A stretch of 64,000 bases of DNA from Pseudomonas sp. LS.1a (GTDB lineage: Bacteria; Pseudomonadota; Gammaproteobacteria; Pseudomonadales; Pseudomonadaceae): NCBI RefSeq assembly GCF_022533585.1, contig NZ_CP092827.1:5550001-5614000 (forward strand). The letters are read 5' to 3'. Below the pieces are notes generated by a model that worked only from the letters and a program-made list of their open reading frames with translations, ran no database searches and had not been told where the DNA came from. The number at the start of each line of letters is the position of its first letter. Within the stretch, counting starts at the first letter, position 1. A program made the position numbers and the translations under genes. Shown here in pieces: positions 44,322 through 53,164 of the stretch.

Positions 44322-46184
44322 TTATTTTGCAGCCTGTAAGCCCGCCAGCAGCAACCGCTGGTAAAGCTCTTCCTTCAGCCCCTGCGGCTGGTCCAGCTGC
44401 ATCCGCGCAAGGTGCCTCGCATAGCCCTCCGGCCCCGGCGCATCCAGCGCTGCCTTGCCCAGCTCCAGCACCTCGCTCAGCTTGAACTTGCTCTTCAGCC
44501 AGTTCAGCGCCCGCAGCAAATCCCGTTCTTCAGCCGTAAAGTCCGTGCCCAGCGGATACTCCGGGAACAACCGCAAGTGCCGCGCCCTGATCGCCTCCAG
44601 CCGCTGCGGCGTGTTGTCGGTAAAGCGCGCCTCCAGTTGAAAATCCCTGGCCAGCTTGCCGGCGTCCTTGGCCTGCTCGATCAGCCCCTGCTGGAACCGC
44701 GAATCGCATACCGCCAACAACCGCGCAATCACCTCACTGTCGGTCTGCCCACGCAGGTCGGCGATGCCGTACTCGGTCACCACGATATCGCGCAGGTGCC
44801 GGGGGATGGTGCAATGGCCATAGTTCCAGAACAGGTTCGAAGTTACCTCCCCGCCCGCCTCACGCCAGCTGCGCAGCAGCAGGATCGAACGCCCGCCCTC
44901 CAGCGCATGGCCCTGGGCGACGAAATTGTATTGCCCGCCCACGCCACTGAGTACCCGGCCATCCTCCAGCTGGTCGGCCACCCCGGCGCCAAGCAGGGTC
45001 ATGCCGAACACGGTGTTGATGAAGCGCGCATCGCGGCGTTGGCGACGCTTGAGTTCCTCCTGCCCGTACAGCTCGTTGATGAAGCTGATACGCGTCATGG
45101 CAAACCGTGCGCGCTGTTCCAGCGGCATGTCGCGCAAGCGCTGGTAGAACGCCTGGGGGCCGAGGAAGAAGCCGCCATGCAGCACTGCTGCCCCCTGCTC
45201 ATCCGCCGGGCGCCGCAACAGGCCGGCATCGGCCAACGCCAGCAGGCCGTTGACGAACATTTCGCTGCAGCCGTACAGGCCCTGGGCGAAGGTATCCAGG
45301 CCCCCTTCCCGTTCGATCAGCGCTTGCCACGGGCCGATATCCAGCGCGTCGAGCACGGCACGATAGCCGGCGTTGTCGCCCTGGCGCGCCAGCAGTGCAG
45401 CAGTTAGCGCGTCACCCATGGCGCCAATGCCTATCTGCAGGGTGCCGCCATCGTGTACCAGGCTGCTGGCGTGCAGGCCGATGCAATGGTCCTGGGTGTT
45501 GACCGGCATGTTCGGCGTGGAGAACAGGCGGCGTTGCTCGGCTGTATCGATCAGCAGGTCGAACGCATCGATGGGTAGCTCGGCGTCACCCGGCATGTAA
45601 GGCAGTTCGGCATGCACCTGACCGAGCATGAGGATGGTTTCGCCGGCGGCGCGACGCTTGGCGATCATCGGCAGCAGGTCGAGGGTGATGTCAGGGTTGC
45701 AGGCCAGGCTCAGGTGCACGGGCCTCTCGGGGGTGGCGGCCACCAGCTGCGCGATCAGGTTCAGGCCCTTGGCGTTGATGTCGCGCGCGGCGTGGCTGTA
45801 GTTGCTGCTGATGTAGCCCTGCTGGGCCGACACGCTGTGCAGCAGGCTGCCGGGCTGCATGAAGAACTGTTCCACGCGGATGTTCGGCGGCAGGCTGTCG
45901 TTGCGCAGGTCGGCGAGGTAGGTGAGCTCTTCGTAATCGGCGAAAACGCGCTCGACGAAGGGCTCCAGAAAGCGCCGCTGCAGGCCATCGCCCAGTGATG
46001 GGCGGCCGAGGGACAGGGCGGTGTAGATGGTCAGTTGCCGCTCGGGAAGCTCGCGTACGCGGGCATAGAGGGCGTTGACGAAGGCATTGGGCTTGCCCAG
46101 GCCCAGCGGCAGGCCCATGTGGATGTGGGCTGGCAGGCGCGACAGGACTTGCTCGACGGCCTGGTCGATGGAGCAGAGGTGCAT
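44322..46184 (-). CDS. Acetyl-CoA hydrolase/transferase family protein
   Basis: This 620-residue protein of the CoA-transferase superfamily has an N-terminal half with HMGLPLGLGKPNAFVNALYA, EQFFMQPGSLLHSVSAQQGYISSNYSHAARDIN and GIGAMGDALTAALL. The C-terminal half has GVGGQYNFVAQGHALEGGRSILLLRSW, TEYGIADLRGQTDSE and RHLRLFPEYPLGTDFTAEER. The ATG at 46184 has a perfect AGGAGG site. Relatives transfer or hydrolyse short-chain acyl-CoA. The acid partner is unknown. It lies convergent to xpt and upstream of no obvious partner. Confidence 0.83.
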   Translation of the reverse strand: MHLCSIDQAVEQVLSRLPAHIHMGLPLGLGKPNAFVNALYARVRELPERQLTIYTALSLGRPSLGDGLQRRFLEPFVERVFADYEELTYLADLRNDSLPPNIRVEQFFMQPGSLLHSVSAQQGYISSNYSHAARDINAKGLNLIAQLVAATPERPVHLSLACNPDITLDLLPMIAKRRAAGETILMLGQVHAELPYMPGDAELPIDAFDLLIDTAEQRRLFSTPNMPVNTQDHCIGLHASSLVHDGGTLQIGIGAMGDALTAALLARQGDNAGYRAVLDALDIGPWQALIEREGGLDTFAQGLYGCSEMFVNGLLALADAGLLRRPADEQGAAVLHGGFFLGPQAFYQRLRDMPLEQRARFAMTRISFINELYGQEELKRRQRRDARFINTVFGMTLLGAGVADQLEDGRVLSGVGGQYNFVAQGHALEGGRSILLLRSWREAGGEVTSNLFWNYGHCTIPRHLRDIVVTEYGIADLRGQTDSEVIARLLAVCDSRFQQGLIEQAKDAGKLARDFQLEARFTDNTPQRLEAIRARHLRLFPEYPLGTDFTAEERDLLRALNWLKSKFKLSEVLELGKAALDAPGPEGYARHLARMQLDQPQGLKEELYQRLLLAGLQAAK

Positions 46185-46267
46185 CGGGGCCTCCTGAGAC
46201 ATCCATGGGTTCAGGGGTTGGACATGGGCTTTGGTGGGTTGGTTGCCTGTGCGAGTCTTGTGCTGTA

Positions 46268-46308
46268 CCTGTGGGAGCGGCTTTAGCCGCGAAAGGGCCG
46301 GCACAGGC
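46268..46308. repeat. Single REP, GCGGCTTTAGCCGC subtype
   Basis: One REP without an inverted partner, just upstream of the acetyl-CoA hydrolase-family gene. Confidence 0.85.
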
Positions 46309-46310
46309 AC

Positions 46311-46343
46311 CACAAAAAACAAAGCCCGCCATCAATGGCGGGC
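46311..46343 (-). terminator. Intrinsic terminator of cytochrome c5
   Basis: A GCCCGCC/GGCGGGC stem is followed on the minus strand by TTTGTTTTTT. It sits 22 bp past the cytochrome stop. Confidence 0.88.
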
Positions 46344-46364
46344 CTCATGCAATTCAGCTGTCTC

Positions 46365-46787
46365 TCACAGCCCGGACATCTTCTTGATCGCCCCTTTCAG
46401 GTCGTCATCCGAGCAATCCGCGCAGGTGCCTTTCGGCGGCATGGCGTTGATGCCGGTAATGGCCTTGGCCAGGATGCCATCCAGGCCGCCCTGGTGGTCG
46501 GCGCGTTCCTTCCACGCTGCGGTATCGCCAATCTTCGGCGCGCCGAGCAGGCCGGAGCCATGGCAGGCATTGCAGTGCTTGGCGATGATCTCGTCCGGCG
46601 TCTTGGCACCACCGCCACCTGCGGCAGCGGCCACTTCCATACCCTTGCACTCCTGACCCTGGACGCACACCTGGCCAACCGGCTCCAGGCGCTTGGCGAT
46701 GTCATCATTGGTCGCAGCGGTTGCGCTCATTGCCCAGAGGGCGAATACGGCTGCTGGTACGGCCAGCATCTTCTTGATTTGGTTCAC
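46365..46787 (-). CDS. cycB: Cytochrome c5 (monohaem, periplasmic)
   Basis: This 140-residue protein has a signal peptide (residues 1-24, NQIKKMLAVPAAVFALWAMSATA). The haem site is HCNACHGSGLLGAPKIGD, and the axial Met lies in NAMPPKGTCADCSDDDLKGAIKKM, which also holds the extra CxxC disulfide of the c5 family. An acidic/alanine-glycine linker precedes the haem domain. It carries electrons in the periplasm, probably to a terminal oxidase. The start is GTG at 46787, where GAGGG precedes it. P. aeruginosa has cycB at the same place next to pauR. Confidence 0.88.
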   Translation of the reverse strand: MNQIKKMLAVPAAVFALWAMSATAATNDDIAKRLEPVGQVCVQGQECKGMEVAAAAGGGGAKTPDEIIAKHCNACHGSGLLGAPKIGDTAAWKERADHQGGLDGILAKAITGINAMPPKGTCADCSDDDLKGAIKKMSGL

Positions 46788-46923
46788 GCGAACACCCTCA
46801 TGGTGGCTAATCACGCTCGCGGCCACGGATCGGCGAGCGTTGAAAAGTATAGCGGGAACCCAGAGGCCGTGAAACGACCCTACACGGGAAAGGGGTATTG
46901 CCGAATCAATGCACTGCGCTGGA

Positions 46924-47472
46924 TCAAAAGTTTGAAGGCGTCGCCGCACTGATCAACCGCGCCGGCCGGTCGAACGGGTTGCGAAAGCGGTGCGGGCGGG
47001 TGCTTTCGAAGTAGTAGCTGTCGCCCTCTTCAAGGATGAAGATCTCGTTGCCGACCACCAGCTCCAGGCGGCCTTCAAGCAGGATGCCGGTTTCTTCGCC
47101 GTCGTGGGTCAGCATTTCGGCCCCCGTGTCGGCACCCGGTGGATACACCTCGGTGAGAAAGGCGATGGCACGATTGGGGTGCGACTTGCCGACCAGCTTC
47201 ATGGTCACCGCACCGTCGGAGATGTCGATCAGCTCATGGGCTTTGTAGACGATCTGCGTGGGGCTTTCAGGTTCCAGCTCGACCGAGAAGAACTCGACCA
47301 TGGACATGGGAATGCCGCTCAGCACCTTGCGCAGCGAGCTGATCGACGGGCTCACGCTGTTCTTCTCGATCATCGAGATGGTGCTGTTGGTCACGCCGGC
47401 ACGCTTGGCGAGTTCACGCTGGGACAGGCCCTTGAGCTTGCGGATGGCTTGCAGTCGTTCGCCGACGTCCAA
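46924..47472 (-). CDS. pauR: XRE-cupin regulator PauR (polyamine catabolism)
   Basis: This 182-residue protein has an N-terminal XRE HTH (residues 1-60, ERLQAIRKLKGLSQRELAKRAGVTNSTISMIEKNSVSPSISSLRKVL) and a C-terminal cupin (about 105-178, GEETGILLEGRLELVVGNEIFILEEGDSYYFEST). The start is TTG at 47472 with AGGAGG before it. In P. aeruginosa the gene between cycB and dadX encodes PauR, a repressor that responds to putrescine/cadaverine and controls polyamine-catabolic genes. Here the window also holds a PauB-type oxidase and kauB, likely targets. Related PuuR proteins share this architecture. Confidence 0.87.
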   Translation of the reverse strand: MDVGERLQAIRKLKGLSQRELAKRAGVTNSTISMIEKNSVSPSISSLRKVLSGIPMSMVEFFSVELEPESPTQIVYKAHELIDISDGAVTMKLVGKSHPNRAIAFLTEVYPPGADTGAEMLTHDGEETGILLEGRLELVVGNEIFILEEGDSYYFESTRPHRFRNPFDRPARLISAATPSNF

Positions 47473-47581
47473 AGCTGGAGCCTCCTGAAACGGTGGAAAA
47501 GGGGGTGGATGTGAACGATATCATGGCAATGCCGTTCAGTATTTACAACACACCGCCCTTCAACCTGTCCGCTTCAGCGTG

Positions 47582-48655
47582 TCATTCGCCGATGTAGTCC
47601 CGCGGTACCCGCTTGAGGTTGCAGAAAATCTGGTAGGGAATGGTACCCGCGTGCGCGGCCACTTCGCTGGCCAGCACATGCTTGCCCCACAGTTCGACCG
47701 GGCTGCCGACGGTGGCTTCCGGCACATCGGTCAGGTCGATGCTGAGCATGTCCATCGACACCCGGCCGATCAGTTGGGTGCGCTTGCCGGCGACCAGCAC
47801 CGGAGTACCGTTGGGCGCCTGCCGCGGGTAGCCATCGGCATAGCCCATGGCGACCACGCCAACGCGAGTTGGCCGTGGGCTGACGAACTTGGCGCCATAA
47901 CCCACCGGTTCGCCGGCGGGCAGTTCGCGCACGCTGATCACCCGCGATTGCAGGGTCATCACCGGCTGCAGGCGTTCGGCCTCGGCCTGGGCCACTTCGA
48001 ACGGTGTGGCACCGTACAGCATCAGGCCCGGGCGCACCCAGTCGCTGGGGGCCTGCGGCCAGCCCAGCACGCCTGGCGAGTTGCGCAGGCTGCACTCGGC
48101 GGCCAGGCCTTGGCGGGCGGCTTCGAACACGGCGATCTGCTGGGCGGTGGCGTCGGCATCCAGCTCGTCGGCGCGGGCGAAGTGGCTCATCAGCACGATG
48201 CGCACGACCTTGCCGCTGGCCAGCAGGCGCTGGTAGGCCTCGTGGTAGTCCTTGGGGTGCAGGCCGACACGGTGCATGCCGCTGTCGAGCTTGAGCCAGA
48301 CGGTGAGCGGCTTGTGCACCTGGGTCTTTTCGATTGCTTCCAGCTGCCACAGCGAGTGCACCACGCACCACAGGTCGTGCTCGGCAATCAGGGCCAGTTC
48401 GCTGGCTTCGAAGAAACCTTCGAGTAGCAGTACCGGGGCCTTGATACCGGCGGCACGCAGCTCCAGCGCTTCTTCGATGCAGGCCACGGCAAAGCCGTCG
48501 GCTTCGGCCTCCAGGGCCAGGGCACAGCGCACGGCACCGTGGCCGTAGGCGTCAGCCTTGATCACGGCGAGGGCTTTGGCACCGGTCAGTTCACGGGCCA
48601 GACGGTAGTTGTGGCGCAGGGCCTGGAGGTCGATCAGGGCGCGGGCGGGACGCAT
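47582..48655 (-). CDS. dadX: Catabolic alanine racemase DadX
   Basis: This 357-residue fold-type III PLP enzyme has PLP-Lys33 in [12 protein letters not shown]. The second catalytic Tyr lies in [12 protein letters not shown], with supporting [19 protein letters not shown] and [13 protein letters not shown]. It interconverts L- and D-alanine for DadA. ATG 48655 gives the length of P. aeruginosa DadX. It lies downstream of dadA on the same strand with a REP pair in the 147-bp gap. The small Rid-family gene remembered between the two in P. aeruginosa is absent here. Confidence 0.92.
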   Translation of the reverse strand: MRPARALIDLQALRHNYRLARELTGAKALAVIKADAYGHGAVRCALALEAEADGFAVACIEEALELRAAGIKAPVLLLEGFFEASELALIAEHDLWCVVHSLWQLEAIEKTQVHKPLTVWLKLDSGMHRVGLHPKDYHEAYQRLLASGKVVRIVLMSHFARADELDADATAQQIAVFEAARQGLAAECSLRNSPGVLGWPQAPSDWVRPGLMLYGATPFEVAQAEAERLQPVMTLQSRVISVRELPAGEPVGYGAKFVSPRPTRVGVVAMGYADGYPRQAPNGTPVLVAGKRTQLIGRVSMDMLSIDLTDVPEATVGSPVELWGKHVLASEVAAHAGTIPYQIFCNLKRVPRDYIGE

Positions 48656-48695
48656 GGCGGCATGCCTTATGGTGGTTCGGGTTGAAATCGGTTTT

Positions 48696-48797
48696 GGGTC
48701 TTTCGCGGCTGAAGCCGCTCCCACAGGGGACCACACAATGTCCGGGAACATACGATCCCTGTGGGAGCGGCTTTAGCCGCGAAGAGGCCGGTACAGG
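48696..48797. repeat. REP pair, GCGGCTGAAGCCGC subtype
   Basis: Inverted REPs lie inside the dadA-dadX operon gap. Confidence 0.88.
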
Positions 48798-48802
48798 CAG
48801 AC

Positions 48803-50107
48803 TTACTGCTGGTGAGCCGGCGCAGTCTGCCCGTGCTTGGCCACTTCCGGGCTGTTGCCATAACGGGAAATGTCCAGGCCTTCGGCACTGATCTGCGGCT
48901 TCTTGCGCGCAATCAGGTCGGCCAGCAGGCGACCGGAGCCACACGCCATGGTCCAGCCCAAAGTGCCGTGACCGGTGTTCAGGAACAGGTTGCGGAACGC
49001 CGTGGCACCGACGATCGGGGTACCGTCCGGGGTCGCCGGGCGCAGGCCGGTCCAGAAGCTTGCCTGGCTCAGGTCACCGCCGCGAGGATAAAGGTCGTTG
49101 ACGATCATCTCCAGCGTTTCGCGCCGACGCGGGTTCAGCGACAGGTCAAAACCGGCGATTTCAGCCATGCCGCCGACGCGGATGCGGTTGTCGAAACGGG
49201 TGATCGCTACCTTGTAGGTCTCGTCGAGAATGGTCGAGGTCGGGGCCATGTCGCCGTTGGTGATCGGCACGGTCAGCGAGTACCCCTTCAGCGGGTACAC
49301 CGGGGCCTTGATTCCCAGCGGCTTGAGCATCTGCGGCGAGTAGCTGCCCAGTGCCAGCACGTAACGGTCGGCGGTTTCCAGCTTGCCGTCGATCCACACA
49401 CCATTGATGCGGTCACCCGCGAAGTCCAGGCGCTGGATGTCCTGGCCGAAGCGGAACTCCACGCCCAGCTTCACGGCCATTTCGGCAAGCTTGGTAGTGA
49501 ACAGCTGGCAGTCGCCAGTCTGGTCGTTGGGCAGGCGCAGGGCGCCGGCCAGGATGTCCTTGACGCCAGCCAGGGCCGGTTCGACGCGGGCAATGCCGTC
49601 GCGGTCGAGCAGCTCGTAAGGCACGCCGGACTGTTCCAGCACGGCAATGTCCTTGGCCGCGGCATCTACCTGGGCTTGGGTGCGGAACAGCTGGGTAGTT
49701 CCCAGGCTGCGGTTTTCGTAGGCAATACCGGTTTCGGCGCGCAGCTCGTCGAGGCAGTCACGGCTGTACTCGGACAGGCGCACCATGCGCTCCTTGTTCA
49801 CCGCGTAACGGCTGGCGGTGCAGTTGCGCAGCATCTGTGCCATCCACAGGTACTGGTCAACGTCGCCGGTGAGCTTGATGGCCAGGGGCGCGTGGCGCTC
49901 CAGCAGCCACTTGATGGCCTTCAGCGGCACGCCAGGGGCGGCCCAGGGCGAGGCATAGCCGGGCGAGATCTGGCCGGCGTTGGCAAAGCTGGTTTCCATG
50001 GCCACCGCCGGCTGGCGATCGACCACCGTTACTTCGAAACCTTGCCGGGCCAGATAGTAGGCACTGGCGGTTCCGATCACACCGCTACCAAGTACCAGAA
50101 CTCGCAT
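48803..50107 (-). CDS. dadA: D-amino acid dehydrogenase small subunit DadA
   Basis: This 434-residue FAD enzyme starts [32 protein letters not shown] (Rossmann GxGxxG). It keeps the DadA segments [38 protein letters not shown] and [23 protein letters not shown] near the C-terminus. It oxidises D-alanine and other D-amino acids to the 2-oxo acid at the inner membrane. It is divergent from the Lrp-type gene. A TATACT -10-like hexamer at 50173-50168 (minus strand) probably starts the dadA-dadX transcript under Lrp control. Confidence 0.95.
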   Translation of the reverse strand: MRVLVLGSGVIGTASAYYLARQGFEVTVVDRQPAVAMETSFANAGQISPGYASPWAAPGVPLKAIKWLLERHAPLAIKLTGDVDQYLWMAQMLRNCTASRYAVNKERMVRLSEYSRDCLDELRAETGIAYENRSLGTTQLFRTQAQVDAAAKDIAVLEQSGVPYELLDRDGIARVEPALAGVKDILAGALRLPNDQTGDCQLFTTKLAEMAVKLGVEFRFGQDIQRLDFAGDRINGVWIDGKLETADRYVLALGSYSPQMLKPLGIKAPVYPLKGYSLTVPITNGDMAPTSTILDETYKVAITRFDNRIRVGGMAEIAGFDLSLNPRRRETLEMIVNDLYPRGGDLSQASFWTGLRPATPDGTPIVGATAFRNLFLNTGHGTLGWTMACGSGRLLADLIARKKPQISAEGLDISRYGNSPEVAKHGQTAPAHQQ

Positions 50108-50263
50108 CGTTTTATCCCTCGCACGCGGCGCGCCGCAGACTTTTATTGAAATGGCATGAATGCGCGCAGTATAGGAATTTGAGGGCAGTGCAATTCACTA
50201 TATAAAAGCCTATTATTGGCGAGAATTCTCGGCAAAATCGCCTTTCACGGAGGGGCATCCCCT

Positions 50264-50752
50264 ATGAGAACCCAGCACCAGAGCAAGCGTGAACTGGACA
50301 AGATCGACCGTAACATCCTGCGTATCCTGCAGAACGACGGGCGTATTTCCTTCACCGAACTGGGCGAGAAAGTCGGGCTTTCCACTACCCCTTGCACCGA
50401 GCGCGTCCGCCGCCTGGAGCGCGAGGGCATCATCATGGGCTACAACGCCCGCCTGAACCCGCAGCACCTCAAGGGCAGCCTGCTGGTGTTCGTGGAAATC
50501 AGCCTGGACTACAAGTCCGGCGACACCTTCGAAGAGTTCCGCCGTGCGGTGCTGAAGCTGCCCCACGTACTGGAATGCCACCTGGTTTCAGGTGACTTCG
50601 ACTACCTGGTGAAAGCGCGTATTTCCGAGATGGCCTCGTATCGCAAGCTGCTCGGCGACATCCTGCTGAAGCTGCCGCATGTGCGCGAATCGAAGAGCTA
50701 CATCGTGATGGAAGAGGTGAAGGAGAGCCTTTGCCTGCCGATCCCGGACTGA
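50264..50752 (+). CDS. lrp: Lrp/AsnC-family regulator of the dad operon
   Basis: This 162-residue protein has a winged HTH at residues 10-65 (LDKIDRNILRILQNDGRISFTELGEKVGLSTTPCTERVRRLEREGII) and a RAM ligand domain at about 75-150 (VFVEISLDYKSGDTFEEFRRAVLKLPHVLECHLVSGDFDYLVK). It closely resembles Lrp proper and the Pseudomonas DadR/Lrp. It is divergent from dadA with 156 bp between, so it very likely activates dadAX in response to L-alanine and regulates itself. ATG 50264 has a GGAGGGG site. Confidence 0.93.
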   Translation: MRTQHQSKRELDKIDRNILRILQNDGRISFTELGEKVGLSTTPCTERVRRLEREGIIMGYNARLNPQHLKGSLLVFVEISLDYKSGDTFEEFRRAVLKLPHVLECHLVSGDFDYLVKARISEMASYRKLLGDILLKLPHVRESKSYIVMEEVKESLCLPIPD

Positions 50753-50754
50753 TG

Positions 50755-51108
50755 CTAGACCAGCACCTGGCGGGTGGTGGCAATGAACTGGTGGACCAAC
50801 TGCTCGGCGGCGGGGTCGATCATCTGTTCAGGGCCACGACCGCGCGGGCACGCCAGCCGCGGCGTGGTGCCGAACAGGCGGCAGATCATTGGCCGCTCCT
50901 CGTACACGGTGCAGCCGTTGGGGCCCAGGTGCACACAGTCCAGGCGCTCCAGGGCGGCATCCTGCTCGGCCTGGGACTTGCGCGGCAGGCGGGCCATTTC
51001 TTCCGCCGACGTGGTGACCGGGCCGCAGCAATCGTGGCAGCCGGGTTCGCACTCGAATGAAGGGATGAGTTCGCGCAGGAAGTGGATCTTGTGGCTGTTG
51101 CAGGACAT
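50755..51108 (-). CDS. YkgJ-family cysteine-cluster protein
   Basis: This 117-residue protein has the CxxxCxxCC metal cluster near residues 22-30 (CEPGCHDCCGPV). Later conserved cysteines lie in LDCVHLGPNGCTVYEERPMICRLFG and in LACPRG, as in the YkgJ/UPF0153 Zn- or Fe-binding family of unknown function. ATG 51108 gives a complete family domain, although the ribosome-binding site is weak. It is convergent with lrp, with only two bases between the stops. Confidence 0.83.
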   Translation of the reverse strand: MSCNSHKIHFLRELIPSFECEPGCHDCCGPVTTSAEEMARLPRKSQAEQDAALERLDCVHLGPNGCTVYEERPMICRLFGTTPRLACPRGRGPEQMIDPAAEQLVHQFIATTRQVLV

Positions 51109-51145
51109 GGCTGGGTACAAAGCTAAATAGATAAGTTCGATTATA

Positions 51146-51232
51146 GGCCCATTCGCGGGTAAACCCGCTCCCACAGGATTGTGGATGCACCAGGCATTGC
51201 GCTGTCCCTGTGGGAGCGGGTTTACCCGAGAA
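51146..51232. repeat. REP pair (inverted)
   Basis: GGGTAAACCCG/GGGTTTACCCG cores lie between the divergent YkgJ and oxidase genes. The second arm has a GAGAAC end in place of GCGAAG. Confidence 0.86.
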
Positions 51233-51318
51233 CGAGTGCGCAGCCCTCGTCTTGTTGCCCACCACCCTACCCCGGCTTATCCTCCTCCCCTCAGCCCACC
51301 AGCCTCAGGACCTGCCCA

Positions 51319-52611
51319 ATGATCCACAGCGCGCAGCACGCTGCCTCCTATTACGCCGCCAGCAGCGCGCCACACCCTGACCATTCCTTCCTGCAAGGCG
51401 AGCACTGCGCCGACGTGTGTATCGTCGGCGGCGGCTACTCGGGCCTGAACACGGCCATCGAACTGGCCGAACGCGGCTTCTCGGTCATCCTGCTGGAAGC
51501 CCGCAAGCTCGGTTGGGGCGCCAGCGGGCGCAATGGTGGGCAGCTGATCCGTGGCGTCGGCCACGGTCTGGAACAATTCCTCCCGGTGATCGGCGAGGAA
51601 GGCGTGCGCAGCATGAAGCTGATGGGCCTGGAAGCCGTGCAGATCGTCCGCGAGCGGGTCGAAAAGCATGCCATTGCCTGTGACCTGACCTGGGGTTACT
51701 GCGACCTGGCCAACAAGCCCGCCGAGCTGCTGGGCTTTGCCGAAGATGCCGAAGAACTGCGCAGCCTGGGCTACGCCCATGAATTGCGCCTGGTGGGCAA
51801 GGACGATATCCACAGCGTGGTCGGCGCTGACTGCTACGTGGGCGGGCTGGTCGACATGGGCTCCGGCCACCTGCACCCGCTCAACCTGGCCCTGGGCGAA
51901 GCGGCCGTGGCCAGCCGCCTGGGCGTGAAGCTGTTCGAGCAGTCCGAGGTCACCCGCATCGACTACGGCCCGCAGGTGCAGGTGCACACCGCCCAGGGCC
52001 GGGTGCGCGCCAAGACCCTGGTGCTGTGCTGCAACGCCTACCACAACAACCTGAACCGCGAGCTGGGCGGCAAGGTATTGCCGGCGGGCAGCTACATCAT
52101 CGCCACCGAGCCGCTGGGCGAAGAGCGCGCTCGCTCGCTGCTACCGCAGAACATGGCAGTGTGTGACCAGCGGGTGGCACTGGACTATTACCGGCTATCC
52201 GCCGACAACCGCTTGCTGTTCGGCGGTGCCTGCCACTATTCAGGCCGCGATCCGAAGGACATCGCCGCCTACATGCGGCCGAAAATGCTCAAGGTGTTCC
52301 CGCAACTGGCCGATGTGCGCATCGACTACCAGTGGGGCGGCATGATCGGCATCGGCGCCAACCGCCTGCCGCAGGTTGGCCGCCTGGCCAGCCAGCCGAA
52401 CGTGTATTACGCCCAGGCCTACTCCGGCCATGGGCTCAACGCCACCCACCTGGCCGCACGCCTGCTGGGCGAGGCCATCAGCGGCCAGGAAAGCGGGCGG
52501 TTCGACCTGTTTGCCAAGGTGCCGCACATCACCTTCCCCGGCGGCAAGCACCTGCGCTCACCGCTGCTGGCGTTGGGGATGCTGTGGCATCGCCTGAAAG
52601 AGCTGGTCTGA
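51319..52611 (+). CDS. FAD-dependent gamma-glutamylpolyamine oxidase, PauB/PuuB-like
   Basis: This 430-residue DAO-family protein has the FAD motif VCIVGGGYSGLNTAIELAERGFSVILLEA at residues about 33-61 and the flanking GWGASGRNGGQLIRGVGH. The C-terminal signature is QWGGMIGIGANRLPQVGRLASQPNVYYAQAYSGHGLN. It fits PauB/PuuB oxidases, which oxidise gamma-glutamylputrescine to the aldehyde. KauB, encoded 5 kb away, and PauR, 4 kb away, support a polyamine role. The P. aeruginosa equivalent near lrp is one of the PauB paralogues. ATG 51319 follows CAGGA. Confidence 0.83.
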   Translation: MIHSAQHAASYYAASSAPHPDHSFLQGEHCADVCIVGGGYSGLNTAIELAERGFSVILLEARKLGWGASGRNGGQLIRGVGHGLEQFLPVIGEEGVRSMKLMGLEAVQIVRERVEKHAIACDLTWGYCDLANKPAELLGFAEDAEELRSLGYAHELRLVGKDDIHSVVGADCYVGGLVDMGSGHLHPLNLALGEAAVASRLGVKLFEQSEVTRIDYGPQVQVHTAQGRVRAKTLVLCCNAYHNNLNRELGGKVLPAGSYIIATEPLGEERARSLLPQNMAVCDQRVALDYYRLSADNRLLFGGACHYSGRDPKDIAAYMRPKMLKVFPQLADVRIDYQWGGMIGIGANRLPQVGRLASQPNVYYAQAYSGHGLNATHLAARLLGEAISGQESGRFDLFAKVPHITFPGGKHLRSPLLALGMLWHRLKELV

Positions 52612-52627
52612 AAGCTGCACACTGCCC

Positions 52628-52747
52628 CTTGTGGGAGCGGCCTTGTGTCGCGAAAGGGCTGCGAAGCAGCCCCGGCAATTCATGCAGTGATGCAAATATC
52701 CTGGGGCCGCTGTGCGGCCCTTTCGCGACACAAGGCCGCTCCCACAA
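52628..52747. repeat. REP pair, GCGGCCTTGTGTCGCG subtype
   Basis: This divergent REP class has a GGGAGCGGCCTTGTGTCGCGAAAGGGC arm and its complement. The outer arms are GGCTGCGAAGCAGCC and GGCCGCTGTGCGGCCC. Confidence 0.86.
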
Positions 52748-52755
52748 AGATCGCA

Positions 52756-52986
52756 TCAGTCCTTCCAGAAGGGCTTACGCCCCTCGGTCAGGGCCTGCTC
52801 CCAGCTCAGCCCGACATCGCGCAACTCGTCATCGGTCAACTGCAGCAGCGCCCTGCGGGTATGCCAGCGATGCAGCATCAGCCCCCAACGCCCCAACCCT
52901 TCCGGCGCGTTGAACACCTTGGCTTGCTGCCCGGCTTCCAGCTCCTTGGCCAACAGTTGCAAGCGCACATCGCTCATGCCACCCAT
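52756..52986 (-). CDS. DUF1127 small protein
   Basis: This 76-residue protein has a C-terminal DUF1127/YjiS-type motif (RWHTRRALLQLTDDELRDVGLSWEQALTEGRKPFW). The N-terminal helix is amphipathic. DUF1127 proteins are small, Arg-rich and often implicated in RNA or phosphate/stress control; the function here is unknown. ATG 52986 is preferred over 52977 because GAGAGGA is 7 nt upstream. It is divergent from a MocR-type regulator with a repeat-rich region between, so co-regulation is plausible. Confidence 0.78.
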   Translation of the reverse strand: MGGMSDVRLQLLAKELEAGQQAKVFNAPEGLGRWGLMLHRWHTRRALLQLTDDELRDVGLSWEQALTEGRKPFWKD

Positions 52987-53047
52987 CACCGCATCCTCTC
53001 GTTCAGTCGATACCGTGGAGAAAGCATGCGCGTCGGCAGCACCGGCA

Positions 53048-53113
53048 ATACAGATCCAATACAGCCTTATTATTCCCATACAGAATTGGCCGTCGGCCGA
53101 CTGAATGCTGTAT
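53048..53113. promoter_or_regulatory. ATACAG repeat cluster, likely MocR operator
   Basis: ATACAG occurs at 53048-53053, 53059-53064 and 53078-53083, and its complement CTGTAT at 53108-53113. All are within the divergent DUF1127/MocR region. The related regulator GabR binds ATACCA direct repeats. Confidence 0.6.
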
Positions 53114-53164
53114 TTTCACCGCAACTGTACCGGTCGCTATGCCAAAGCAACGCAGGAGTATGCC

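Noticed and set aside
50127..50138. GCGGCGCGCCGC palindrome in the dadA leader
   Set aside because: It is a self-complementary GC-rich 12-mer, easily expected by chance in this base composition. No partner or repeat supports a regulatory role.
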